Notes: generated from the sequence alone by a model not told the origin. A stretch of 13,069 nt of DNA from Planctomycetota bacterium (GCA_021807585.1 JAKBCQ010000011.1:1-13069), one strand, 5' to 3'; shown: positions 6,548 to 13,069, counted from the stretch's first letter. A program made the numbers and translations.

Positions 6548-7671
6548 AAGCTATCGGGATCTTGCCACTGTTGTTGTTCTTCCTTGAACGTTTGGCTTTT
6601 ATCGACGACGAGCTGACCGTCGTCGCCGACGGCGATTTTGAACCGTTCGAGCGGCCTGGGGGCGGGGCCTTCGAAGTTGATTCCCGAGATGTAAAACCCG
6701 CTGCCATGGCACGGGCATTTAAACTTCTGCTCGCCGTTGAGCCAGTTGGGGGGGCAGCCGAGGTGCGTGCAAACCGACTGCAACGCGTAGATGATATCTT
6801 CACCCGAGTACGCTTTTGATCGAACGATCCAGAAACCCCAGTCGGTCTTCCACCGTTCGCTCACTTCTTCGGGCTCGAATTGGGTGGGTGGGCCGATTTT
6901 GACGGTTTGGGGAGGCTCGGTGATGACGTTGGGGAAGAGGAAACGGAGCGTCATGAGCGTCATCGCGCCCATGGCCGCGGTGAACATCCCCCAACCCGCG
7001 GCGATCCAGGGGAATTCGGCGATGAAATCGCGCCGCGGGCGCCGATCCGCGAGGACGGCGTCTTTGGAAGGTTTGGGAGGAACCGATTTGGGTTCGGCCT
7101 TTTTGGCGGCGTGACCTTTATCGGCGGGCTCGGCCTTCTTGGCGGGGGTGTTTTTGACCGCCGCGGCGCGTCGCGCCGCCTCGGCGAGGTCTTTGGGATC
7201 GTTCATCTGATCGAGCGGCGGAAGCTCGCGTGCCGCCGTGGGGGCGGTTTTGGCGGCGGGCGCCGCGGCCTTGGCGCCGGGAGCGGCTTTCGCCGCGGCG
7301 GACGGCGCCGTACCCCCGGCGGCTTTCGCCGCCGCGAGCTTCTCTTTGAGCGTCAACGGTCGGCCGATCGAAGGCGCGGGAGGGGGAACCGAAGGCGCCG
7401 ATCCCGCCTCGGACGCGGCTTCGGCCGACGCTTCGGCCGACACCATGCCGGGCGGCTGCGCCGCTTGTGCTCCACCGCGGGCCGCGGCGAGTTTCTCTTT
7501 GAGAGTCAGCGGTCGGCCCAACGACGGCGCCGCTTGAGGAACCGCCGCGGGTCGCTCGGTTGAAGCCGCGACCTGTTCTTCGGCCGCCGCGGGCTCCTCG
7601 GCCGCGGGTTTCGCAGGTCCCGCGTTCCGCGCCGCCGCCAGGATGTCTTTCACGCTCGGTCGTTCCGCCAT
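6532..7671 (-). CDS. Rieske 2Fe-2S protein with long repeat-bearing N-terminal extension
   Basis: The 379-residue protein carries the 2Fe-2S cluster that takes one electron from quinol and hands it to the c-type cytochrome. Cluster motifs are CTHLGC (Cys301, His303) and CPCHGSGF (Cys319, His322), with Cys306 and Cys321 placed for the usual disulfide. Ser324 is kept, but Phe326 stands where high-potential Rieske proteins have Tyr. One membrane helix spans about 221-247, just after a twin-arginine stretch (PRRDFI, 212-217) that fits Tat export of a folded cluster domain. Residues 1-210 form a cytoplasmic Ala/Pro/Lys-rich tail, far longer than usual, with three copies of a short KEKLAAA-type motif. 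The gene is first in the operon, 75 bp before cytochrome b. The ATG has GGGG 8 nt and GAAAGG 13 nt upstream, both plausible ribosome sites. Confidence 0.96.
   Translation of the reverse strand: MAERPSVKDILAAARNAGPAKPAAEEPAAAEEQVAASTERPAAVPQAAPSLGRPLTLKEKLAAARGGAQAAQPPGMVSAEASAEAASEAGSAPSVPPPAPSIGRPLTLKEKLAAAKAAGGTAPSAAAKAAPGAKAAAPAAKTAPTAARELPPLDQMNDPKDLAEAARRAAAVKNTPAKKAEPADKGHAAKKAEPKSVPPKPSKDAVLADRRPRRDFIAEFPWIAAGWGMFTAAMGAMTLMTLRFLFPNVITEPPQTVKIGPPTQFEPEEVSERWKTDWGFWIVRSKAYSGEDIIYALQSVCTHLGCPPNWLNGEQKFKCPCHGSGFYISGINFEGPAPRPLERFKIAVGDDGQLVVDKSQTFKEEQQQWQDPDSFVAAV
7324..7662 (-). repeat. Three copies of a short motif in the Rieske N-terminal extension
   Basis: Copies lie at 7627-7662 (residues 4-15, RPSVKDILAAAR), 7477-7524 (50-65, SLGRPLTLKEKLAAAR) and 7324-7371 (101-116, SIGRPLTLKEKLAAAK). 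Copies 2 and 3 differ at only two of 16 residues, while the first is more distant. They are separated by low-complexity Ala/Pro/Glu linkers of about 35 residues. The shared core is Arg-Pro-x-x(2)-Lys-acidic-x-Leu-Ala-Ala-Ala-basic, which could form a short amphipathic helix. The even spacing suggests repeated docking sites; this is inference. Confidence 0.8.
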
Positions 7672-8210
7672 CGCGTCGCCCCAGCCTTTCGGACGATCGA
7701 CCCGATTCTCGTGTCAATCGGCCTTGAATCCATGTGTTCTTATATCGTAATCCGAACACGACTCATGTTGGAATCGAGGATGGGACGGCCGCGCTCGACC
7801 CGATCCCTGGCCTCGCATCATCTCGCTCAAAACCGCGTTCGAGTCCGTTACGATAACTCTCGGATCGAGGCTCGGCAAGAAGGTCGTTCCGCCGAAATCG
7901 TCGATCGTTCCATCGGAACAATAACATCGAACACGCCGCTGATTGGGGGGGAAAATAAGGATGCTCGAATGTAATGCAAAGTTCGCGCCGTCACAAGCGG
8001 GTTGATCGTTCTCCTCGAATCTAGCGATTTTCCCCCACAAAGCCGATTCGCCGTATTCTCGACATTGGGAAAAAACCCGCTCGGCGTTCCCGCTTTTAAG
8101 AATCGAGCGCGGCGATCGGAGGCGCGATCATCGAACCCCGACCGTCCGATCCGCGCAACAATCGCGGGTTCGATCGGCGACGGCGCCGAATCCGATGCGG
8201 TGAAACACGA
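7672..8210. other. Intergenic region upstream of the respiratory operon
   Basis: This 539-bp stretch, together with 8211-8375, separates the divergent Rieske operon and ferredoxin gene. I see no convincing gene: ORFs on both strands lack ribosome sites and recognisable products. For the minus-strand operon, a -10-like TATAAG (7744-7739) lies 67 nt before the Rieske ATG but has no good -35, and a TTGACA (7717-7712) has no good -10. A run of seven G lies at 7945-7951. The operon promoter is therefore probably here but not located. Confidence 0.5.
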
Positions 8211-8246
8211 ATCATAATAAATTATTATATCATTAAATAATTATAG
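8211..8246 (+). promoter_or_regulatory. AT-rich palindromic island, candidate ferredoxin promoter or operator
   Basis: A 36-bp stretch made almost only of A and T stands out in GC-rich DNA. It holds two overlapping inverted repeats: ATAATAA-A-TTATTAT (8214-8228) and AATTATT/AATAATT (8220-8226 and 8236-8242, 9-bp spacer). Several -10-like hexamers overlap here, so the exact promoter cannot be chosen. It lies about 130 bp before the ferredoxin ATG. The paired repeats would suit binding by a dimeric regulator. Confidence 0.45.
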
Positions 8247-8274
8247 CCGAACCGAACCGGATGAATCGCTTCCG

Positions 8275-8345
8275 CGATCAAAAGGGATCGCTCTTGATCG
8301 GCGTACGGCTCACGGCTAGGCTCGTTCGCCGGGCTTAGCGAAGCC
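8275..8345 (+). promoter_or_regulatory. Two hairpins in the ferredoxin leader
   Basis: The first has 7-bp arms CGATCAA / TTGATCG (8275-8281 and 8294-8300) around a 12-nt loop. The second is GGCTT-AGCG-AAGCC (8332-8345), with more pairing possible through a bulge. The second ends 18 nt before the ribosome site. They could tune translation, but no known riboswitch class is recognised. Confidence 0.35.
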
Positions 8346-8363
8346 GGGTTCGTCTTGATAATG

Positions 8364-8368
8364 AAAGG
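8364..8368 (+). promoter_or_regulatory. Ribosome binding site deciding the ferredoxin start
   Basis: AAAGG lies 7 nt before the ATG at 8376. Earlier in-frame starts (TTG 8355, ATG 8361) have no such site, and ATG 8361 would begin before it, so 8376 is chosen. Confidence 0.7.
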
Positions 8369-8375
8369 TAAACAT

Positions 8376-8699
8376 ATGCCAAGTTTAACGATTGATGGTG
8401 AGAAGACGGTTGTGGTCGACGCGGGAAAGAAGCTCGTGCTGGCGATTGAAGACGCCGGAATCGACCTGTTGCATCGGTGCGGGGGTAACGCGCGGTGCAC
8501 GACGTGTCGCGTCGAAATCCTTGACGGCGATCCCGGCGCCATGAACGACGCCGAGAAAGCTCGATTGGAGCGTGAAACGGGGCTCACTCCCGCGATCCGG
8601 CTGTCGTGTCAGATCACGGTCGAAGGGGACCTGACGGTACGCGTCTTGAACCGATCTTCGACCTCGGGAACGCCCGCCGGACCGAGGCCGATGGATTGA
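8376..8699 (+). CDS. 2Fe-2S plant/adrenodoxin-type ferredoxin
   Basis: This is a 107-residue soluble electron carrier. The cluster ligands follow the CX5CX2C...C pattern: Cys35, Cys41, Cys44 and Cys78 (HRCGGNARCTTC, then RLSCQ). The fold begins with the usual beta-hairpin and the glycine-containing turn before the cluster loop, and the length fits the family. A Ser/Pro-rich tail of about 15 residues closes the protein. Counting from the first in-frame TTG would add seven residues. The gene stands alone and is divergent from the respiratory operon, so a tie to that pathway is possible but not shown. Redox partner and pathway cannot be read from the sequence. Confidence 0.93.
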   Translation: MPSLTIDGEKTVVVDAGKKLVLAIEDAGIDLLHRCGGNARCTTCRVEILDGDPGAMNDAEKARLERETGLTPAIRLSCQITVEGDLTVRVLNRSSTSGTPAGPRPMD

Positions 8700-8739
8700 A
8701 TCGGCTTGTTCCCGGGTCGATCGGTCGCGAACGTCATCT

Positions 8740-8862
8740 TCATTTAACCGATTCGTTGCATTTTTTGCAGCGCGGCGAATGACGACGAACCCTGCCGCCG
8801 CATCGCTTGCAACGGCTGAATTTCCCCTGATGAAACTTCCGTTTCCGTGGTCGGATCGACAT
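8740..8862 (-). CDS. 40-residue basic zinc-ribbon protein
   Basis: This small gene runs against the ferredoxin, with stops 40 bp apart. The product has 16 Lys/Arg among 40 residues and four cysteines as CX2C-X10-CX2C (Cys18, Cys21, Cys32, Cys35; CKRCGG and CKKCN), the layout of a zinc ribbon. The ribosome site AAGAGG (8873-8868) lies 5 nt before the ATG, which strongly supports a real gene despite its size. The knuckle spacing resembles that of ribosomal protein L32, but the L32 N-terminal part is absent and I do not recognise a named family. A nucleic-acid-binding or ribosome-associated role would fit the charge. A long inverted repeat lies about 40 nt upstream in its probable leader. Confidence 0.75.
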   Translation of the reverse strand: MSIRPRKRKFHQGKFSRCKRCGGRVRRHSPRCKKCNESVK

Positions 8863-8903
8863 AAAAACCTCTTTTTGAGCGAATAGGAGGACGACGGAAC
8901 GCG

Positions 8904-8967
8904 CCGGTTGGGCGCGGTCGAAGAGGAGATGTTAACGCCCCGGGGCGCGGTTTGCCGGCCCAACCGG
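8904..8967. repeat. Inverted repeat with nested palindrome
   Basis: Perfect 10-bp arms CCGGTTGGGC / GCCCAACCGG (8904-8913, 8958-8967) flank 44 bp containing a perfect 12-bp palindrome CGCCCCGGGGCG (8936-8947). Both could form in RNA as one branched structure. It is 41 bp upstream of the zinc-ribbon ATG and about 260 bp upstream of the LEPR-XLL-like gene. It may be a structured leader of the former or an operator. Confidence 0.6.
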
Positions 8968-9147
8968 GGCGATATTTTCGATTTGTTGGTTTTCATGGTG
9001 GAGCATGGGTTTTCGATCGGCGCAGCGGGGCGTTTCAACCGGGATGAAGGTCGAGTCGCATTTGTCGCCCTCGACGGCTCGATTTCGAATCAACAACTAG
9101 ATAATATGCCCAAGACTGATCGATCGGGGCGGAGTGCGAAGCGCATG

Positions 9148-9175
9148 TTGTCTAACCGATCGACCACCCTACAAT
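9148..9175 (+). promoter_or_regulatory. Sigma70-like promoter of the LEPR-XLL-like gene
   Basis: TTGTCT (9148-9153) and TACAAT (9170-9175) are separated by 16 bp. Each matches the bacterial consensus at four or five of six positions. Transcription would start near 9182, giving a leader of about 46 nt before the ATG at 9228. Confidence 0.6.
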
Positions 9176-9227
9176 GATACGAGGGTGACTCCGGAATTCG
9201 ACGCGCAACCAAGGATCGGCCGACAAC

Positions 9228-10964
9228 ATGAGTGCGTGGAAGAACAAGAGAGTCCGAAATCGCGAGCGACTCGGCCCAATCGGCCGGTCCGCGATTGTCA
9301 TCGATGTCGAACGACTCGAATCGAGGCTTTTACTCTCATCGATTTCGGGCGGGTTGTTGACGGCGTTCGGCGCGTCGTCGAGCGGGCAGGGGTCGTCGGT
9401 CGAACCGCCCCCGCCGCTTTTTCCCGGGGGATGGATGCCGCCGCATGGATGGGTTAACCCGAAGCCGAGAGGCGCCACGTGGGTGTACTCGGCGGGGGCG
9501 ACCGGCGGTCAGGTCAATTCCGTCGCCTCAGATGCTCATGTTCTTGATTGGCCCGCGGTCGATATGACTGCGGCGATCGATCAAGCGATTCAATCGCCTA
9601 ATTTCGGCGATCCGGCGCCGTTCGCTCCGCCGCTGCAGGTTCCCACAACGGTGAATCAGCCGGGTCCCGCGCCGCTCCTCGGCACCGCGGCGAGCGTCGA
9701 TCTGCAAGCCGCGGATCCGCTTCCAGACGCCGCGGCGATGACCGTGGGGGATTCGGTCTCGGGATCTCGACCGATTAACATTTATCGCGTTCCGATCGAT
9801 CCCGGCACGGTGGCGGTGCGGATCATGTTGAGGTCGACCACGTTCAATGCATCGACCGGCCCGCAAATGGCGTTGATGGATCCGACCGGGAAGGTGATCG
9901 GCGAATGGCGCGATCTTGGCGGCGGAGATCCGCTCGACGTCACGTTTACTTCGACGGTGAACCAGTTACCACCCGTGGTTTATATCGGGGTTTGGACGAC
10001 TTCGACTTCGATTCCGCAAGCGTCGGCGCCGGCCGAAAATCTTGCCGGGTTGGGATCGGATTCTTATGTCTTGTCGGTTGATAAACAGGTTGCGCCGAGC
10101 GCGTCTTCGCTTCCGCCGGGACAATATGAGACGAGCATCGTTCAGCCGATCGGCGGCTCACCCACGTCCTTAAACCTTTCGAATTCGTCGTCGAGTTCCG
10201 ATTCGGCCACGCAGGGCAAGTGGAAACTACCTCCGCAGGCGATTTCATCGGCGCCTTCTTCGTTTTCCGATCAGAGCGGGGTGACGTTCGGTCAAGGAGG
10301 CGGGGTCGGCGGGTCGGCGACGGGGCCGCTTCCTCAGTTTTTCGCGGGGCCCGCCGCGGGCATTTTGGGCGCCGAGAATTTGATTCGCAACCTTGACCCC
10401 GAGACGATTTCCCAGGGTCTTGTCGAGGCCGAGGCGTTCGATCCCGCCGCGGCGCCGTTTGCGAGCGCCTTGGTGCAGAATACCAGCGGTTATCTTGGGG
10501 ATGAAAGCGGAGACGGAACGGCTTCGGAACGATCGACTTCGGTCCCCGATGCGGCTCGCTCGACTCTCGGCTTCGCGGGATCGCCCGACCGTTTCGGCGC
10601 CGGAGGGTTCGACGGAGATCGCTTTGATCACGCTTTAGCGTCTTTATCCTATCATATGATGGAGTTGGATCGGATTGCGTCGTTAAACGCGTCGATCGCG
10701 GCGGGGGGGGATCCCGAGGCGGGAGGCGGCGCGGCGAATCGCCCGGAAAGAGGCGCGGACTTGCGATCCACCCTCGCGGTCGTGACCGATTCCGAGGGCT
10801 CGTCGGAGGCCTTCAAGTCGAATCAACGAGCGATTCCGAAGGCGGTCGGCGTCGCCACGGCTCTCGGCGTGCTGCTTTACCTGCCCGATCTGGCGCTCAA
10901 ACTGCGCGGCGGCTCGCGCGAGATCCCTCCTCGGAAAAAAGGGGAACGCAAACCGAAAGCGTGA
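9228..10964 (+). CDS. LEPR-XLL-like surface protein with C-terminal membrane anchor
   Basis: The 578-residue protein begins with a basic segment and then VERLESRLLLSS (27-38), a variant of the LEPR-XLL motif found at the N-termini of large exported planctomycete proteins. A Pro/Gly/Ser-rich part follows. Residues about 165-290 look like one beta domain resembling a PPC (bacterial pre-peptidase C-terminal) domain: a VGDSVSGS entry, a hydrophobic strand with VRIMLRS, then MALMDPTGKVIGEW. The rest is low complexity until a hydrophobic helix near 537-557, closed by a Lys/Arg-rich tail, so it should be held in a membrane with the tail inside. AAGGAT (9211-9216) lies 11 nt before the ATG. It is convergent with the Hint gene. 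No enzyme motif is seen; adhesion or envelope structure is a guess. The PPC resemblance is tentative. Confidence 0.85.
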   Translation: MSAWKNKRVRNRERLGPIGRSAIVIDVERLESRLLLSSISGGLLTAFGASSSGQGSSVEPPPPLFPGGWMPPHGWVNPKPRGATWVYSAGATGGQVNSVASDAHVLDWPAVDMTAAIDQAIQSPNFGDPAPFAPPLQVPTTVNQPGPAPLLGTAASVDLQAADPLPDAAAMTVGDSVSGSRPINIYRVPIDPGTVAVRIMLRSTTFNASTGPQMALMDPTGKVIGEWRDLGGGDPLDVTFTSTVNQLPPVVYIGVWTTSTSIPQASAPAENLAGLGSDSYVLSVDKQVAPSASSLPPGQYETSIVQPIGGSPTSLNLSNSSSSSDSATQGKWKLPPQAISSAPSSFSDQSGVTFGQGGGVGGSATGPLPQFFAGPAAGILGAENLIRNLDPETISQGLVEAEAFDPAAAPFASALVQNTSGYLGDESGDGTASERSTSVPDAARSTLGFAGSPDRFGAGGFDGDRFDHALASLSYHMMELDRIASLNASIAAGGDPEAGGGAANRPERGADLRSTLAVVTDSEGSSEAFKSNQRAIPKAVGVATALGVLLYLPDLALKLRGGSREIPPRKKGERKPKA

Positions 10965-10969
10965 TTCAC

Positions 10970-10986
10970 CTCGGTTCGACGCCGAG
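10970..10986. terminator. Weak stem-loop between convergent genes
   Basis: CTCGG / CCGAG (10970-10974 and 10982-10986) encloses a 7-nt loop, just past the stop of the LEPR-XLL-like gene. The stem is short and no T-run follows directly, so a terminator role is uncertain. It is the only such structure I see in the 76-bp convergent gap. Confidence 0.25.
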
Positions 10987-11040
10987 CGGCGACGATCATC
11001 AAGCAAGACAAGAACTCTCATTTTTAACGCATAAGCACAT

Positions 11041-13069
11041 TTATTCAGTAAAGTCGAACGGCCGCGGGGGGATGATCGGCGGGAGGGTGTTGTCGTGAAC
11101 AAGCGTCGCTTTCTCACCGACGAAGTAGGTGTGATCCTCGGCGACGTCGAGGTTGAAGACGGGCGCCTCCTCCCCTTTTTCGATTGCGACGACCGTGACG
11201 ACGCCGTCGAGGGTGCGTAGTCGATCCCCGCGTTCCAGTTCGCGGGCCTGCGCCCAACCTCGCCCCGCCCGCCAAACGCGGTGATAGCCGATCGTCGCCA
11301 ATACGTCGCGATTTGATAAGGTAATTCGCATTATCTTGTATGGCGGGTTGTGGTGGATGATTGTGACGGGCATGAATCGCAGTGTTCCGTCGGCGGGATT
11401 CATGCTGAGAACGCGATCGCCGACCTGGATCGTCTCGATCGGAGCGACTCCGTCGATCGTGTGGATCGGCGTCCGCGCCGCGAAACAGCAGGTGATCTCG
11501 GGCGCCGGGATCTGCGGTAACGCGTCGGCGACCGTGATTTTCGGCGAGGGTTGATAACGATAACCAATTTTATCATAATACCATATTTGCAGGGCGTCTT
11601 CGTCTTCTTTGACGTCGGGGGCGCCGAGCGACCCCATAAGTACTGTAAGGATGTGTTCATCAAGCGATCTTGTTTTGGCGTTGGCTTGTTCGATGTCGTT
11701 GATATCGGCGACGAGCCGCTGACGCGCGACTTGTGCTTTGAGGTTCGCCGCGGCGAGCAGTTGCGCGGTCCTTTGTTCGAGGAAGGCGATGTCTTGAAGC
11801 GGCGATCGCATCAGATAGGGGCTTGTGGTGTCGTTCCACAATTGGTTGAGATCGTTACTGGTGGCGACGACGGGCATGCCGTTGCCGTCGTAGCCGATGT
11901 ACCCCTGAAAGGTCGAGCCGAGGCGAAACGCCGGAGGAGCGTCGTAGGTACGGGTGAGATGGAATCGGGGGGTATCGATGATCAATCCTCCCGTCGACCC
12001 CGGACCGTTGACCGGCTCAAACGCATAATGAATCGGCGTGTGGAACAGGTCGACGAGGAGTTTGCCGAATTCGCGAGGCTCGCGCCGCGACAGGGCCGCG
12101 ATTGCGAGCGAGCGCGTCGCGTCGTCGTCGGTTGAGAGCGCGATTTTGGCGAGCGCCAAGGTTGAGGCTCGATTGGGGATTTGGCTTAATAATTGGACGC
12201 GTCGGCGTTGAACCGAGGGATGCGAATCGGAAAAAACTTTGTGGATTGAAGCGACGGCGCGGGGATCGGCGACATCGGCGAGAAGACGCTCGGCCTCGCC
12301 GCGGCGGCGTTTATCGCCGAGCTGATTCGACAGTTTTCGGAGTGTCGATTCCCAGTAGCGATCGGCCTTGAACTGGATCCGTTCGTCCTCCTTGGCGGCG
12401 TCGATCTGTTGTTTTGTCATCCATTTATTGTCATGCTTAACGTATCCGAGTCTTTTCCAGGACGTTTCGCGGGCGGGATCGAGATGGATCGCGGTGGTGA
12501 AGTGCGCGATCGCCTCGAGTTTTAGGCCGTTTTTTTCGCACCAACCGCCGAGTTTAACGTGTTCGGGGGCGAGATTGTGATCGCATCGGATGCGATACGC
12601 GCGGGCCTCGATTTCAAGTCCGTCGTCGATCATCGCGCGGATCTTCTTTCGCTCGAGCGCCGCGGACTGGACGAGTCGATAGCGTCTGCGGTGATATTCG
12701 ACGAGCTTCTCGACGAGGTCGCGATTCGACATGATCTCGTCCCGCGCGCGCTCAAACGGAATCCATTTATCGGCGTCGCGAACGTGTCTTAATAACCCAT
12801 GCGCTCTCGTATTAGTTGGATCTAAACTTAAAGCAATAGTTAAGTGCTTGATCTTCTCGACGCCGAGTCCGCGTAGTTCGCACCAGAGGGCGAGATTCAC
12901 CTGCGATTCGGAATCGCGAGCGACCGTCGCCGCCTTTTTCTTATAGGCGATTCGCGCCGAGTCAAGATCGGCCTTGCTCGCCGGGGGTGAGTCGTCGGCG
13001 ACGATCGCAACGGCGATAAATACAGCGAATATCATCATGATTAACGCTCGGCGAAAATGTGATGGAAGT
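11041..13069 (-). CDS. Exported TPR/HEAT-like protein with C-terminal Hint domain (5' end open)
   Basis: Residues are numbered from ATG 13038, giving 665; the frame stays open to the window edge. An upstream start is likely, because the codons before this ATG add two arginines ahead of a hydrophobic run ending AIVA, a better signal peptide than the uncharged one from 13038. Two TPR-like modules follow (about 46-97 and 159-211), each with WCE, a Gly-Leu turn, LDP and KW. A helical HEAT-like part spans about 245-325. The C-terminal Hint domain starts at Cys518 (CFAARTPIHTIDG), with VGD at 539-541, a block B region around Thr582/His586 (TIGYHRVW), FNLDV at 628-632, and ends VHDN (647-650). Such domains, known from inteins and polymorphic toxins, cleave their own backbone. 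Only 15 residues follow, so no toxin is attached. The target and purpose of processing are unknown. Confidence 0.88.
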   Translation of the reverse strand, partial: LPSHFRRALIMMIFAVFIAVAIVADDSPPASKADLDSARIAYKKKAATVARDSESQVNLALWCELRGLGVEKIKHLTIALSLDPTNTRAHGLLRHVRDADKWIPFERARDEIMSNRDLVEKLVEYHRRRYRLVQSAALERKKIRAMIDDGLEIEARAYRIRCDHNLAPEHVKLGGWCEKNGLKLEAIAHFTTAIHLDPARETSWKRLGYVKHDNKWMTKQQIDAAKEDERIQFKADRYWESTLRKLSNQLGDKRRRGEAERLLADVADPRAVASIHKVFSDSHPSVQRRRVQLLSQIPNRASTLALAKIALSTDDDATRSLAIAALSRREPREFGKLLVDLFHTPIHYAFEPVNGPGSTGGLIIDTPRFHLTRTYDAPPAFRLGSTFQGYIGYDGNGMPVVATSNDLNQLWNDTTSPYLMRSPLQDIAFLEQRTAQLLAAANLKAQVARQRLVADINDIEQANAKTRSLDEHILTVLMGSLGAPDVKEDEDALQIWYYDKIGYRYQPSPKITVADALPQIPAPEITCCFAARTPIHTIDGVAPIETIQVGDRVLSMNPADGTLRFMPVTIIHHNPPYKIMRITLSNRDVLATIGYHRVWRAGRGWAQARELERGDRLRTLDGVVTVVAIEKGEEAPVFNLDVAEDHTYFVGEKATLVHDNTLPPIIPPRPFDFTE

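Larger units (their letters stand above)
8863..9227. other. Intergenic region between divergent zinc-ribbon and LEPR-XLL-like genes
   Basis: The 365 bp hold an inverted repeat near the zinc-ribbon side and a promoter near the other side. A plus-strand open frame from TTG 8908 to 9177 (89 codons) has no recognisable domain, and its start lies within the inverted repeat; I do not call it a gene. Between about 8968 and 9147 I see nothing else. Confidence 0.5.

Noticed and set aside
6880..7563. 227-codon Gly/Arg-rich plus-strand frame
   Set aside because: It mirrors the Ala/Pro-rich Rieske N-terminal extension and has no ribosome site or domain.
7945..7951. Run of seven G as a possible phase-variable tract
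   Set aside because: It lies in non-coding DNA with no promoter elements placed around it; length alone is weak support.
7714..8040. 108-codon minus-strand frame upstream of the Rieske gene
   Set aside because: No ribosome site, no recognisable domain, and it covers the area where the operon promoter should be.
8130..8185. tRNA-like GGGTTCGAT stretch with partial pairing
   Set aside because: The five-base T-stem does not pair and no acceptor, D or anticodon arm can be built around it.
8908..9177. 89-codon plus-strand frame before the LEPR-XLL-like gene
   Set aside because: The first start is a TTG inside an inverted repeat, there is no domain, and it runs through the promoter of the next gene.
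11041..11521. Hint region as a full intein with homing endonuclease
   Set aside because: It is only about 130 residues, has no endonuclease part and no C-terminal extein of a known host protein, so a Hint/polymorphic-type domain fits better.

Overview
The window looks like chromosomal DNA of a planctomycete, probably from the Isosphaerales/Gemmatales side; the order is an inference. The pointers are a large secreted protein with a degenerate LEPR-XLL N-terminus, a secreted TPR/HEAT-like protein ending in a Hint domain, a respiratory Rieske/cytochrome b operon of unusual build, and GC-rich DNA in which the palindrome CGATCG is about tenfold over-represented.

Region 1 (1-7671, minus strand, read right to left) is a respiratory quinol:cytochrome c oxidoreductase operon: Rieske iron-sulfur protein, b6-type cytochrome b, an enlarged subunit IV-like protein, a 1186-residue octaheme cytochrome c with a long coiled-coil stalk, then the start of a lipoprotein cut by the window edge. 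The predicted path is quinol to heme b and Rieske centre, then a chain of c hemes in the periplasm. Several residues suggest a low-potential, menaquinol-type enzyme: cytochrome b Cys57 at the heme ci position, APWY in place of PEWY, and Phe in place of the Rieske Tyr. Strong hairpins lie at three of the gene ends.

Region 2 (7672-9227) is mostly intergenic. It carries a plus-strand 2Fe-2S ferredoxin preceded by an AT-rich island and leader hairpins. Facing it on the minus strand is a 40-residue, very basic zinc-ribbon gene behind a large inverted repeat. A good sigma70-like promoter for the next gene follows.

Region 3 (9228-13069) holds two convergent genes for exported proteins. One is a LEPR-XLL-like surface protein with a possible PPC-like beta domain and a C-terminal membrane anchor. 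The other has two TPR-like modules, a HEAT-like part and a C-terminal Hint (intein-like) self-processing domain; its true start is probably beyond the window end.

No rRNA, tRNA, CRISPR array, insertion sequence or attachment site was recognised.
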